From Rhytidiadelphus loreus (lineage: Eukaryota > Streptophyta > Bryopsida > Hypnales > Hylocomiaceae): a DNA stretch of 64,000 nt. The notes under the pieces were generated by a model. That model made no database searches. It worked only from the letters and a program-made list of their open reading frames with translations, and was not told where the DNA came from. Each line of letters begins with the position of its first letter. Position 1 is the stretch's first letter. The position numbers and the translations under genes are program-made. Below, one piece after another: positions 37,961-48,778 of the stretch. The stretch is taken from the NCBI GenBank assembly GCA_947034895.1, contig OX344762.1, positions 40,776,760-40,840,759 on the forward strand, in the 5' to 3' direction.

Positions 37961-38180
37961 CACAGCACGAGAAAGGGATGTGATCAGTTGTGTACATTTT
38001 TGTTGTAATCAGTGGCTGCAAAGACTGACATGTGTAAAATAAAATGTTGCAGAAATTGCAACCACCTAATCACAGCACTAGAAAAGGGTGTGACCAGTTA
38101 TGTAAATATATGTTGAAACCAGTGGCTGCAAAGACTAACATGTGTATAATAATATGTTGCAGAAATTGCAACGAGTTGAG
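37961..38180 (+). repeat. Tandem duplication in the PDC 3' untranslated region
   Basis: A unit of about 110 bp beginning CACAGCAC(G/T)AGAAA starts at 37961, right after the stop codon, and again at 38071. Both copies hold CCAGTGGCTGCAAAGACT or TCAGTGGCTGCAAAGACT and ATGTTGCAGAAATTGCAAC. It probably lengthens the transcript tail and could duplicate the polyadenylation signal. Confidence 0.85.
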
Positions 38181-38278
38181 TATAGTTGATGTTGTTGAAC
38201 TCAATGCGGAGTACAGAGTAATATGTAAGCGAATGTAGGAGGTCCATAAGCCAACCGGATTCTAAATGCATCTCCTAT

Positions 38279-38621
38279 CTATGAATGAGTGACATGTGCC
38301 TTGCAATATCTATTATAATCATTGATGAGTTAGGTAAGCTTAAAGGGGCATCTCCTACTATAACTGTACCTAATTGCAACTCGTTTTCAAAATTGACCCC
38401 TATGAAGTCTTCCCCCAAATACCCAAAATGTTGAGCCTCTATCAATGAAATCCTAAACCAATTTGTTTGATTTTCTAGTGAAATTTTGCCACAAAAAGTG
38501 AACACGAGTCTTCCCCAAAATACCCAAAATGTTGAGCCTCTATCAATGAAAACCTAAACCAATTTGTTTGATTTTCTAGTGAAATTTTGCCACAAAAAGT
38601 GAACACGTCACTCATTCGTAG
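38279..38621. mobile_element. Inverted-repeat element with an internal 101-bp tandem duplication
   Basis: CTATGAATGAGTGACATG at 38279 and its near-complement ending at 38621 (16 of 18) bracket 343 bp. Inside, 38405-38505 and 38506-38606 are two nearly identical 101-bp units (shared ATGTTGAGCCTCTATCAATG). It may be a small MITE, but no target duplication is seen, so a hairpin-prone repeat is also possible. Confidence 0.55.
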
Positions 38622-39025
38622 GTCATTTTTGTACAAGAGAGGTTGCTTTAGTGTGGTGTCCTTCCAAATATTCTTGAATAAAGTGAAGACAACAAAATGA
38701 TTATTGTTCTTTAGAAAGAATGTTGCCCTCTACCAATTTTTCTTGATTTTGTTGAGATGTATGGGTTCAATGTCACCTTGGAGTGTGATTGTACAAAAGT
38801 ACATAATGTGGTCATGGGATTAGAGTAGTACATTGTTTTGTCATTTATACTATGTTTTGTCATTGGAGTAAGTGTCATAATGATATGAAAAAGAAAGCTT
38901 TCGTAACTTATCTACTTGACTATCCTTATGGGATAACTCATCTATACTATAGAGTAGAATGTTTGGAATGTAGATTAATCATTTAACCTTCCTTGGAAAC
39001 TAAAGTTTATAAATGTCATCTTATC

Positions 39026-39899
39026 TTAACCCTTAAAGTTCTACTACATAATTTGCCAAAGACCATTTTAAAATTGCCATTTCTATTGCAAAGAGAAAAA
39101 AAAATAAAAAATTGCACATCCGACTATAGAATCTTGCACTAGACTAGTATGAGAATCAATGAAAGAAATCTCATAAACTTTGGCTATATGGATTGCAAGA
39201 TATTAGCCTTTAATTTGAAGTGAAAAACAACATTATTTTTTGCTCTTTTCCATACTAGATTATAAGACTTTAAATTCTCCTAACTTGATAATTTGCACTT
39301 CAGAGCTTTGAGATAAAATGTATTTATAGTTGAAAATTGAATTGAGAGTACAAGGAAAAATATTCAAAAAAAGAAACTTAGTTTTCATTCTTTAGCTTTT
39401 ATAAGAACAGAAGTAGATATAAGATGGAAAAAAACCCTAAATCATTAATAACTCTAAGATGGAATTGACATATAGCAATCCTAACAGTGAGATTGTTCTA
39501 ACAAGCAATCTAAATCCTACGAACCTTTTTATTTGGAAAATTATGAAAATTGACTTAAAAAAATGAATCCTACAAGTTACTACAAGACTCTTCATAACTT
39601 CCACATATCTGATCCAAATGGAATGGATTGACTAAAGTTTAAAATTTTTTTTTTTTCAAGTATTTGTAATTTTTATTGTAGTTTGGGATTAATTATTTTT
39701 ATTGGATCAAATATTTTACTTGGGATGGAATAACTTTTTTTCCTACTCACTAATTGTAAAACATTCATTTTTAGAAAGCTCATTTATTCACCTATCTCAA
39801 AAAAAAAAAGTTTAAGAAAATCATGTACAAACTTTAGATTGTAGATGCTTGCCCAAACTTTCATTTGTCCCTAAGGGGGCAGTGGTCCTTTAGGGTTAA
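39026..39899. mobile_element. TTAA-flanked element 1
   Basis: It starts TTAACCCTTAAAG and ends with CTTTAGGGTTAA, inverted with one gap. TTAA target sites with CCC-starting ends are typical of piggyBac-type transposons. It has no coding capacity. It is the first of three such blocks in a row. The match is short, so the boundaries are less certain than for the next two. Confidence 0.45.
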
Positions 39900-40007
39900 A
39901 TAAAAAGTATGGCATATATTTCAGTATCTTTGCTAAAACTATGACTGTCTACCTTAAGTAATAAAGCTCCTTTTAAGTGTAACAAACTTGTGAAGAAGGC
40001 TCTCAAT

Positions 40008-40588
40008 TTAACCTAAAGTCCCATTGTCCCTACAAGGGACAAAATGGATTTCAAGCAGGCTCCTATGATCTCCATTTTTACTGAAACTTTTTGAAAATTT
40101 CTCATAAGATAGATAAACTTATGAGCTTTCCGGGAATATAATTTTTATTCCAATCAGTGCCCGGGAGCAAAAGTTATGTCACAATAACCTCAAAATGGGG
40201 GAGACCAGGCAGCAAAAAAAATTTACAGAAAATTGAAATAAAGATTTTAATTTTTTTTCTCGTAGATTATATTTTCTTCTAAGTGGGAAGCTTTGATTCA
40301 TTCCATTTGGATTAGTAATGTGAAAGTTATGGAGTTTCTTGTTTTGCGGGCAATCATAGCAACTTCTTGAAAGAATTTTTTTTCTTCCACTTTGAATGCT
40401 AATATCTTTCAATCTACATGGTCAAATATCACAAAAAATTTATCACGTGATCTAAGACAAGTGTAGAACAAGATCCTACGGTTAGTTTCTAAAAATTATT
40501 TTAAAAATTTATTTCGTAGATGGACATACCAAAAGTGGTAGTTTTGAGTGGTTTTGGCAAAACATGACCTTGGGACTTTATGGGTTAA
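40008..40588. mobile_element. TTAA-flanked element 2, 581 bp, uninterrupted
   Basis: The left end TTAACCTAAAGTCCCATTGT and right end read inward TTAACCCATAAAGTCCCAAG are inverted repeats. The interior aligns with both separated parts of element 3: the left part by ATTCATTCCATTTGGATTA, the right part by GCAATCTACA or TCAATCTACA and a GTTTTGG..AAAACAT stretch. It serves as the uninterrupted reference copy. It is non-coding. Confidence 0.65.
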
Positions 40589-41744
40589 GAACATGGATAA
40601 GCTACAACACCTAAAAATGTCATTTTTTTGGTTCTACAATTTCCAATGGTCAAATTCAACTTTTATTCAATGAATTTTTTCTTGATATAAAGAGAAATCC
40701 AACCTAAGTTTTTGTAATTTTCTTGACATTTAAGTAATATTTTGTGAATTTTCAAAGCTTAAATCATAGAATACCTACACATACCACAAAACTCTATTTA
40801 ATCCCATAAGGACCAGGGGATAGTCTAAATTCCCAAAATTATGAAGATGTATAATAAAATGCAACTTAGAATAATAATTTAACCCCTAAACGTCCAAATA
40901 GTAATTTTTGGCAACATAGCGATTTTGGGCAGCTCACTATAGACGGAGTTTTTATTTTTTTTCTTTGAAAATTTCACACAATATGGGGATAAGGAGTAGC
41001 TTTAAGGCCCAACAATTTTCATAACTTTTGACTGCATGGTTCAAAAGTTATTGCATGATATGTAATTTTCAGTGTTTAGCGGGCAGCCCGGGCAGAAAAA
41101 AAAACTTCTTTAAAAATCACTTTTAAAAGAAATAAAAATTTGAAATTGATTATTTAGATTTTTATATATGTGGTAAGATTTGAATCATTCCATTTTGATT
41201 AATGAGATGAAAGTTACAAGGAATTTTAGTTTGGGTTAGTTTGTGGGTAGTTATTGAATCTCTACTCTAAAATAAACTTTGATGTCCTTTATTTAACTCA
41301 ATTTTAAATATTTTTGGAAAAAAATAAAAACATTAGGTGTATATTGTTTATTACAACATTACAACCATTGAGATTGGCATTTTTCAATTCTATAAATTAA
41401 TTGTTAACAATTTAGTATTTTTAATCATTCTCTATTTTTTTCTACTTACTATTTTTTTCCTATATGTTGTACAATTCCAAATTATCTAAACTTTTTCAAG
41501 CACGTAGCCAACTTGACTTGAGGAATGAATCCAAAGACATTACATGTGTTTTGGCTCTCGGGGAGGGCTGCGAGTTCCCAACTCGACCCCCCCCCGAGAA
41601 CCGCCGATATCCGCTGTTCCCGGCCTGTGCTGACCTGGCCGAGAGACGGCCAGGTCAGATTTTTCGAAAAAAAATAAAAAATAAAAAATAAATAAAAAAA
41701 TTGTTTCTCATTTTAAGGACTTAAATTTTTTTTTTTTTTTTTTT

Positions 41745-43330
41745 TTTTTAGACTTGATTTCCAGGAACTATTCCTAGTTATCATAATCAGAAAGTCTATT
41801 GCTGTATGATTCATAGAAATAAATAGATATTATACATCATAGTATATAATCTTATATTTTTTTCTATTTATTGAGCTGTTATTTATGATATGATTTAGCT
41901 AAAAATTTACATACAAAATAAATAGCATTTTCAGAAATTGAAACATTTACCAGATAACCAATATAACTCCCTCCTCCTGTAACTACACATGGAGGCTTCA
42001 CAAACTCTGATTTCAAAATCTGATTTCAAAATCTGATGTCAAAATCTGATGTCAAAATCTGATGTCAAAATCTGATGTCAAAATCTGATGTCAAAATCTG
42101 ATTTCGGCATCAATAAAGCTTTGACAGTTAATGAGAGCCTTTGGGTATCCAATGACTGAATAACCCAGACTAAGCAAGTTTCTAAATGGATGCTTAAATA
42201 CTTGATATTAAGCATGACAGCTCATGGAGCTTTGGAGGCTTGGTCCATTAATCTCCATATTAAAAGCTGATCAAAAAATAATAATTTCTACCCGTTGTAA
42301 GCTCTGGAAGTTTTTGCCGCTCTTCCTGTTACATCCAGGGATGTTCAGACGTTTGAACTTAGAAATTATTGAAACTCATGCTATAACTAGCTCGGTTTCC
42401 ACAATGAACACATTTTTTGTGTTATACAACACTTGCTCAGGGTTAGAGGTTCTCACAGTGGTGATTCAGTTGGGAGAAATATATGCAATGGTGCTTGGCT
42501 CACAGAACAGCGGCCAACAGGTGGTGGTTTTTTTAAAAGTCTGTAGAGAAGTCAGAAAATGTTTGCTTTGCATATTTTATGGCTTTAGGTTGGATTACGA
42601 TTGAAATTATTCTCATGTGAATTACGATAACAAGTAGTGGTAATCTGTAGACACCTCGTGCACGTCTATTGGCATACTAACGTTTTTGCTGGTTGGCATG
42701 GGTACAGGTGAGGATTACCACCTCCTGAGGATTTTTTTCAAAAATTTTCGAGCTATGGATATGACGTTCTCATACTTTATTGTATCTCCAACTTATTATG
42801 CCTAGAAGTTCAATCTAAGGCTATGGTTGGAAAAAATGACTATGAGTTCTAAAAATTTGATGTGTTCATTGTTTGTGCATTGTTTGTTCATGGTTAGTTC
42901 AGTATTTCTTCATTAGAACTCTAATTGACTTCTATTGAGGCCACAGCTAACATGCTGAAATATTTGTGCAAAGCTTGCCTGAAGATAGTTATGCTGTATG
43001 GAATGTAAATTATTACCATTGTATTGGTTTTTTTACACAATCTCCTTTAATAAGGTTGTTGATATGGACTGAAAATTATGCTAGGACATACTAATGTTGT
43101 TAGTACTGAAGTTGCTTGGATAGCAAATATCTTTAGCAGTGCAGACTCAAAACATTTACAGTATTAAAAAAAACTCTGTCTAAAGGTATTTCTGATAGTA
43201 GTATTTCTACATATGGATTATGGATGTATATGATCATGATCAAGAATTAGATCATACTTCACAAACATAAGTTTGATTAAGATTGGGATTTAGAATCTAC
43301 TCTGAACTAATCAGGGAAGTTTCGAAAAAT
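41745..43330. mobile_element. Unidentified 1.6-kb insertion inside MITE copy 3
   Basis: This sequence is absent from the other family A copies at the same place. It contains the 13-bp minisatellite at 42006-42106 and an unrecognised 126-codon frame (42224-42604). I could not find terminal repeats or a target duplication, and the breakpoints lie in A/T runs, so they are accurate only to about 20 bp. Confidence 0.5.
42006..42106. repeat. 13-bp minisatellite
   Basis: Seven full units of TCTGATGTCAAAA or TCTGATTTCAAAA and a partial eighth, almost without variation except the T/G at position 7. Confidence 0.95.
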
Positions 43331-43746
43331 ACTATTTTTATTTTATTTTTTTTCAAAAATAAATAAATCTGACAGTGGCGTTCTTTTACTGCCAGGGGAA
43401 CAACGCCGGGAATGGCCCTGAAACGGCCCTTAAAATCCTGAAATCTCTTCTAATGGTAACCACCATTTTGGACATTTTTTCATACAAATGTGACCTTGTG
43501 AAGTGCAGCTGCCCGTATTTTCACACGGCCCAGAAATGGATTTTTGTCACTTCAAACATTAATATTCTTGCAATCTACACGGTGTAAAATTCTGAAAAAT
43601 TTTCCACGTCTTCTTTAACTATTTTACTACAACATCCAACGGTTACATTTGTCCAAAAATGTTTTTCATCTAAAATTTGGTGCTTGTAAATGCAAGGGCA
43701 GTTTGGGAGCAGTTTTGGTGAAAACATAGTCTCTGACGTTTAGGGA

Positions 43747-44226
43747 TTAATGATGACTCTCAAACAATAGTTGTAAAATATGATTCATAGATCATATCCA
43801 TACCAATAGATACAAACAAGTATTTTTCAATAAAATTTGAATCCAAAAATTGAAAATTCCTTGTAAAATCAATTGTAGATTGAATATTTGTGATTTTCAC
43901 AAGAATGTTTTTCCTAATGTTAAGTTTTAACCAAAAACATTTTTAAAGATTTTTATTTTAGTTTTTTTATTCAACTTGTTTTTGAAGGGTCATTTTTTGA
44001 ACTAAAATGGTTACTTGTTGAGGCCAAATCTACCTATACCTATTGAATAATAGAATATTTGCAAAAGAAAGTCTTCAAAATCTACATGGTACAAATTTTA
44101 AAGAATTGACACAAGAATCTTCAAAAAAAAAATAGATGGATGAAAAAAATGCATTTTGGTATGCTTGGAATGTGTTTGCATTCATCCATTGTTCAAAATT
44201 TGATTGCTTGGTCCTCTAGGTGTTAA
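43747..44226 (+). repeat. Dispersed repeat family B, copy 2
   Basis: It aligns with 26463-26960. It starts at the TTAA that ends element 3 and stops near CCTCTAGGTGTTAA, so TTAA lies at both ends. Clear terminal inverted repeats are not visible. Confidence 0.65.
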
Positions 44227-44691
44227 ACAACCATCCTTGAAGCACTTGCCACAGAACTCCCATAGCTTGCTCTTGAAAACTTATGGCCATTTTGGGAGAC
44301 TATAGGTGACCATTGAAGGTCCAAATGTAGATGGTGCAACTGACTGCATCTAACTTACAGGTAAAAATTTAATGGAGGCTTAAAATAGTGATGACAGAGG
44401 TGAGAACCATCCTTGAACTCAACTTACAATTGTGTAACTCATTGATAAATGTGGAACTATTTCAGGCCAAAAAATCCTTTGCAGCTAAGATAGTAAGATA
44501 GTGGAATTCAAAGAGCGCCGTAATACACACTCAATAACAGCACATACACAAGAAGGGCTGGTGGAATCAAAATTGTTGTTCCCACATGGCAGCCACTGAA
44601 TTGTTGAACAATCCTATCCTACCCTACTCACCAGTATGCAAACCAAATGAAAGAAAACTATTCGGCTTTAGCAGCTGATCACTGTAATCAC

Positions 44692-44991
44692 CTAGCAGGA
44701 GTAGAAATCAACTTGTAATTGGCAGACGGAAATACATCGGCCTTGTTTGTGATGAGTGACATTCATCAGCGTCTGAACATGAAGATTGACCTCAGTAAAC
44801 TTGGAACTTCTATAGGAATAGATTGTCTTAATTAGAGAGCAACCAAGGATCAATCTATAGTTGTCGTAGGGGTTGCAATCGCTCCAAATAGACTGTAGTG
44901 CAGAAAGCTCCACAGATTCAGCTCTTGATTGAAAATGTAGTAAAGAGGACACCACGACCAGGAATATGTACAGACTCAAATAGTTCTTCAT
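44692..44991 (-). CDS. Possible small secreted Cys-containing peptide
   Basis: A 99-residue frame starts at an ATG 47 bases downstream of the TraB-like stop codon, same strand. It opens with a good signal-peptide pattern (MKNYLSLYIFLVVVSSLLHF, then Arg-Ala-Glu) and has five Cys in the remaining 73 residues, one of them last. No family is recognised. Because it lies in what should be the 3' untranslated region of the neighbour, it may be chance. A separate transcript or conservation in relatives would be needed to accept it. Confidence 0.22.
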   Translation of the reverse strand: MKNYLSLYIFLVVVSSLLHFQSRAESVELSALQSIWSDCNPYDNYRLILGCSLIKTIYSYRSSKFTEVNLHVQTLMNVTHHKQGRCISVCQLQVDFYSC

Positions 44992-45037
44992 AGCCACTAA
45001 CCCGATTTTTTGTTTCAGCCTCGTGAGAAAACTCTCT

Positions 45038-47810
45038 TCATTGTTTAAAGCTATACACCTCACGGTAAACACCATCCCAATTTAGTCCAATCAGATGTTT
45101 CGCCTCGGATAACGACTGCAAACCACGTCCAAGCTTAGCCACATTTGGAGCATAAGCAAACGATCCCAGGGATCTCTCTACCTTATCCCCGTACCATAAC
45201 ATGCCAGACCCTGCCACCACACTGCCCCCAAATAAATACCAAGCGCTTCGTGTGACTTGCTTATTCTGGGTCCCTCTCATAGCACTGTAGAAACTTGTGC
45301 GAATTGCTTGAAGCGTTTGCCTCTGCAGTCCTGATACAAGTCCCTGTGCAGCTACTTGAGCTTTCTCAGCAGAAATTGCAGCTTTTACAGCAGATGCAGA
45401 GGCAGATTTTGCAGCCGAAGCCTGCATTGGAAGAACAACCTTCGAGGCTCCAGGAATTCCCTTGGCAATTGTAAGGGCTAAGGCACGCTTACTGTTTAAG
45501 AAACTAATCTTCAGCAGTGTAGTAGCCTTCACGGTGGTAAATTTCAGGAGTGGCGTTAGCGGGGCAGCCCAGTGGGGTAAATACGCTAGGCCAAATGCAG
45601 CAGCTGCACCTGCACCAACAACAACAGCCGCTTTCTTCTCTTGACTGGCTTCTGGATTGTTGGGCTTCATCGTTCCAGGAAATAAGGTTTCAATAATGTT
45701 CACTTTCTCTACTTCGTCCATAGAAACGTAACAGTCATCAATTAGCGGAACGACATCCTCTGGAATTTGCTGGTTCCAATGCTGGCGAATCCCAGAAATG
45801 CGGTTCACATCTACAACTGCCACTACTATTCCGTGTTCCCGTGCCTCCTTTTGCAGGGACTGAGCTAGGAGCGCGTGGCACTTCTCCTCATATGAAAGGT
45901 ACTGAAAATCGTTCGCAGCTCGAGTTGGTACCTAGCCAGTGCAAGCATACCAGTATAAAAGTGAGAGGAAGACGGGAATTTCATGCGTCCGAGCTAGCAT
46001 AGGACTTGGTAACAATAGCAGGAATTGGGCCTCTTTATTGTTCATAGCAGAACCGAGAGTTCGACAACAAAATTCTAAAAGGACAACATAGATCTTGCAC
46101 ATGATTGTAATATTGGAGTGGAGGAAACAGGATGTGAGACTTCAAAAAAAGTTGGCGCTTAAATTGATCTGAACAGAAAACAAAACCGGGAATACATACA
46201 CATGCAACTCGCTGTAGAAACAGATAGATAATCAGAACATGGGATTTGATTATATACCTTAGTGGCAGAATCTCTTATCGATTTATTCATTCGCACCCGA
46301 CACATCTCCAAAGCAACTCGATACCGACAGGTCTCTAGAAGGTCACTAGGATTGACCTCTTTGCCGTTTTCCACGTCTTGAAATACCTTCATTGCGTGCC
46401 CATACGCTTCATCGAGAGCTTGCGATTGGAATGCGCTAAAAAGTCCTCTAAAGATACCAAGAAACTGCACTGCAAACCCTGGCACCTTGTCTTCTTCATT
46501 CTCCAAAGGACCGTCTGAGGATTTGGTGCTGCTAAAAAGAATAGTCCCTGGCTTTAGAATTCTATTCAGTGTTCAACTTTAGGAAGCATAAAGCACAAAG
46601 AAAAATCAGACCTAAGTGCCCTAAACTAATTCATGTCAATTTCACACTCCTTGTCAACGAGAGCAACATTCTTGATCGTTCAATTACGACGAAACAATGG
46701 TTGACATTTTCAGGAGATTAGAACGAAGACGAGAGAAGATACAGAACATTTTGAGGTATTCATGTCGTTAATATTACACTCTCTGGTAAACGTCTAAGGT
46801 TCCGAGACGTGATAATTCAGAAATCATCATACTCCAAGCCAGTAAAACTTGAGACAGGGAAGTAATTTACTGCAAAACAAACAGAAAATTCAAGACTGTC
46901 CCCTCGTCTGTTCTCTGATTTTATAAGGTGAAGCTTGCTAAGTATCACTGGACATACTTCTCTCCTGTTTCAAAAATGATTCTGAAAATTCAAAAGAATA
47001 ATTTATCAATTCCAATTCAAAATTCCAAAAAGTGCATCGATGGACTCACCTCTGAGCAGGAGCTGCAGCGACAGCCCAGCTTTCATTGTCATCAAACATC
47101 CGTGCCAGAGCCACGCTGCACGACTCTCTCCACAGCCGTAACTCATTTAATGGAGTTTCGGTCGCAAAGCTTCTCAATCCCTGCGTGGCACGTCCGGCTA
47201 CTGCGGAATTCACAGCGTCAGACTGCTGATTTACAGACGATTCTCGGCTAGGGATTTCATGATTATCAGCATTCGCGGATGGATCGTAATGGTCAGGAGA
47301 CGATCGGTACGGGAAGTCGACGTAACGGAACGAGGCATTCACCTTCGCCGCTGAGGCCTTCGCTTCCAAAACATCGCTATACGCTCCGGCACCAAAAATA
47401 GATTTCGAAACCTGTACCCGCGCTCGACTCTTATACGGCACTACCTCAGGATCTCGTTCTATATTTTCCTGGATCACACCTAAAATGGAAGTGGGCACCT
47501 CAAACGATTCGCCTGCTAATTTCTCCTCCTCTTTCACCCCTGATATAAACTCCAGATCCACCAAGGCCACCACAGCTTTCGGTTGCGTGGCAACGATCAA
47601 TTCCCTAACATTCGACACAGCTTTCTCCGAGAAATACAAGCTAGAAAGGAGGTACACAACGGACGCCGGGGAGTCTTTCGGTCGCAAAGCCAGCACAAAT
47701 TGCGAAGTGGTTTCAGGCAGATTGAGCTTCTTCACTATTTCTCTCGATTCGACAATATCTTTCGGATCAAAAAACAAAGCCCGCAACCATGATGGCAACA
47801 AGGCCGCCAT
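45038..47810 (-). CDS. TraB-like family protein, plant type
   Basis: Three exons on the minus strand: 47810-47050, 46528-46258, 45901-45038. The total is 631 residues. Residues about 51-85 (VVYLLSSLYFSEKAVSNVRE, then QPKAVVALVD) align in pattern with the TraB/PrgY N-terminal block, which usually has a GTAHVS motif. Here the His is missing. Residues about 370-385 (VVAVVDVNRISGIRQHW) resemble the second TraB block VVAVVGxxHLxGI. The C-terminal half is Ala-rich with hydrophobic stretches (AAAAFGLAYLPHW, SAWYLFGGSVVAGSG), suggesting membrane association. Loss of the usual motif residues suggests a divergent, perhaps non-catalytic member. Exon 2 has a NAGNAG acceptor (46531 or 46528), which would add or drop one Ser. 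The exact biochemical role is unknown. Confidence 0.72.
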
Positions 47811-48778
47811 AGCTGAAGCCCCCAAAACAAAATCCCAAACGGGAGAGACGACTTGTTTATAAAGGCCAAATGTTCATGGGAGCGGATTCCAGGTCCCCGA
47901 ACGAGGTCTCCATTAGGGTTCCGCGTTCCCCAAGTTTCGTCTTTCAAAGAAAGTTCACCGGGAACTCTGGAGTTCCCATTAGAGAACGACAACGTTCCCG
48001 TGTTCCCACATTCGGATGGGGTATCAACAAAGTTTCCCGCGTTCTGTCGGCAATTTGTTCTCTGCGGGTCCCACCTCCCCGTGTTCTTCTTAAATAAAAA
48101 TTCCACATTGAAACGGATGTCGTCGATCCATATTCATCCAAATCACACATACCCGCCTCCGTTTCACATCTGGTCCGACGAGACTATGAAGGATACCCGA
48201 ATTATTGATACCCTGATTCCCGGGTCTGCAGCATTTCTAAGGTCTACCAGGAGAATGCCTGCTCGTTGTGTCTCCTTGAAGTCTTTTGTCGCAACTGCGG
48301 TTGGAATTCTTTTTTGTTCTGTACACTTTTTGAGATTTTGAATTTCTTGGTTGCAGATGTGAGGCATGTAGCTATTGGCATTCACTTGCAGAGGAGTTGG
48401 AAGATCGGTAGAGTTTGAAAGTGGAGGTGTTATCAATGGCGATTTAGGGTTTCAGGGTTTAAGCAGCGTTGAAGAGCTGGCTTGGAAATCGACACAGCTC
48501 ATTGTCAAGGCTGCTAGTTTCGTAGGGTTATTTTGTTCAATTGCAGAAGAATGTGCATTATTGGGAGAGAGTGCAGGTTTTGAGGTGGACTTTGGGAGAA
48601 TAAGTTAAGAGCGATGCTGGGTTCAGGGATTAAGATCCTTTGAAGAGCTGGCTTGGAATCGAGACTCAAGGACGGAGTGCATTTCTGAAGAATGCTAGTA
48701 GAATCGTTGCTAATCTTTCTGTTTACATCGTTGTCCTGTTTGTGATCACATTGTCAATCCGCCTTTGGCCAACATCTT
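47811..48778. promoter_or_regulatory. Shared divergent promoter region
   Basis: The TraB-like gene (-) and the METTL gene (+) start 968 bases apart, head to head. The region is richer in G+C and CpG than the spacers and has no clear TATA box. It must hold both promoters and leaders. A duplicated stretch (GAAGAGCTGGCTTGGAA at about 48470 and 48641) lies in the METTL leader. Confidence 0.6.

Larger units (their letters stand above)
41538..43455. mobile_element. MITE family A, copy 3, split by an insertion
   Basis: The left half (41538-about 41745) has CATTACATG, GGAGGGCTGCGAGTTCCC and a perfect hairpin CTGACCTGGCC / GGCCAGGTCAG at 41630-41640 and 41648-41658. The right half (about 43330-43455) resumes with TCTGACAGTGGCGTTC, GGCCCTGAAACGGCC and TTCTAATG, exactly the order seen in copies 1 and 2. 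Confidence 0.7.
40879..43750. mobile_element. TTAA-flanked element 3, interrupted by nested insertions
   Basis: The left end TTAACCCCTAAACGTC and right end read inward TTAATCCCTAAACGTC match at 15 of 16. Only 40879-41537 and 43456-43750 belong to the element. The middle is MITE family A copy 3, itself split by about 1.6 kb of foreign sequence. A partial relative lies at 18390-18472. Confidence 0.65.

Noticed and set aside
42224..42604. 126-codon plus-strand frame in the unknown insertion
   Set aside because: No recognisable domain and AT-driven composition. It is kept only as a note on the insertion.
47853..48341. 162-codon plus-strand frame between the divergent genes
   Set aside because: It lies in the shared promoter/leader region, overlaps other frames, and has no family match I can recognise.
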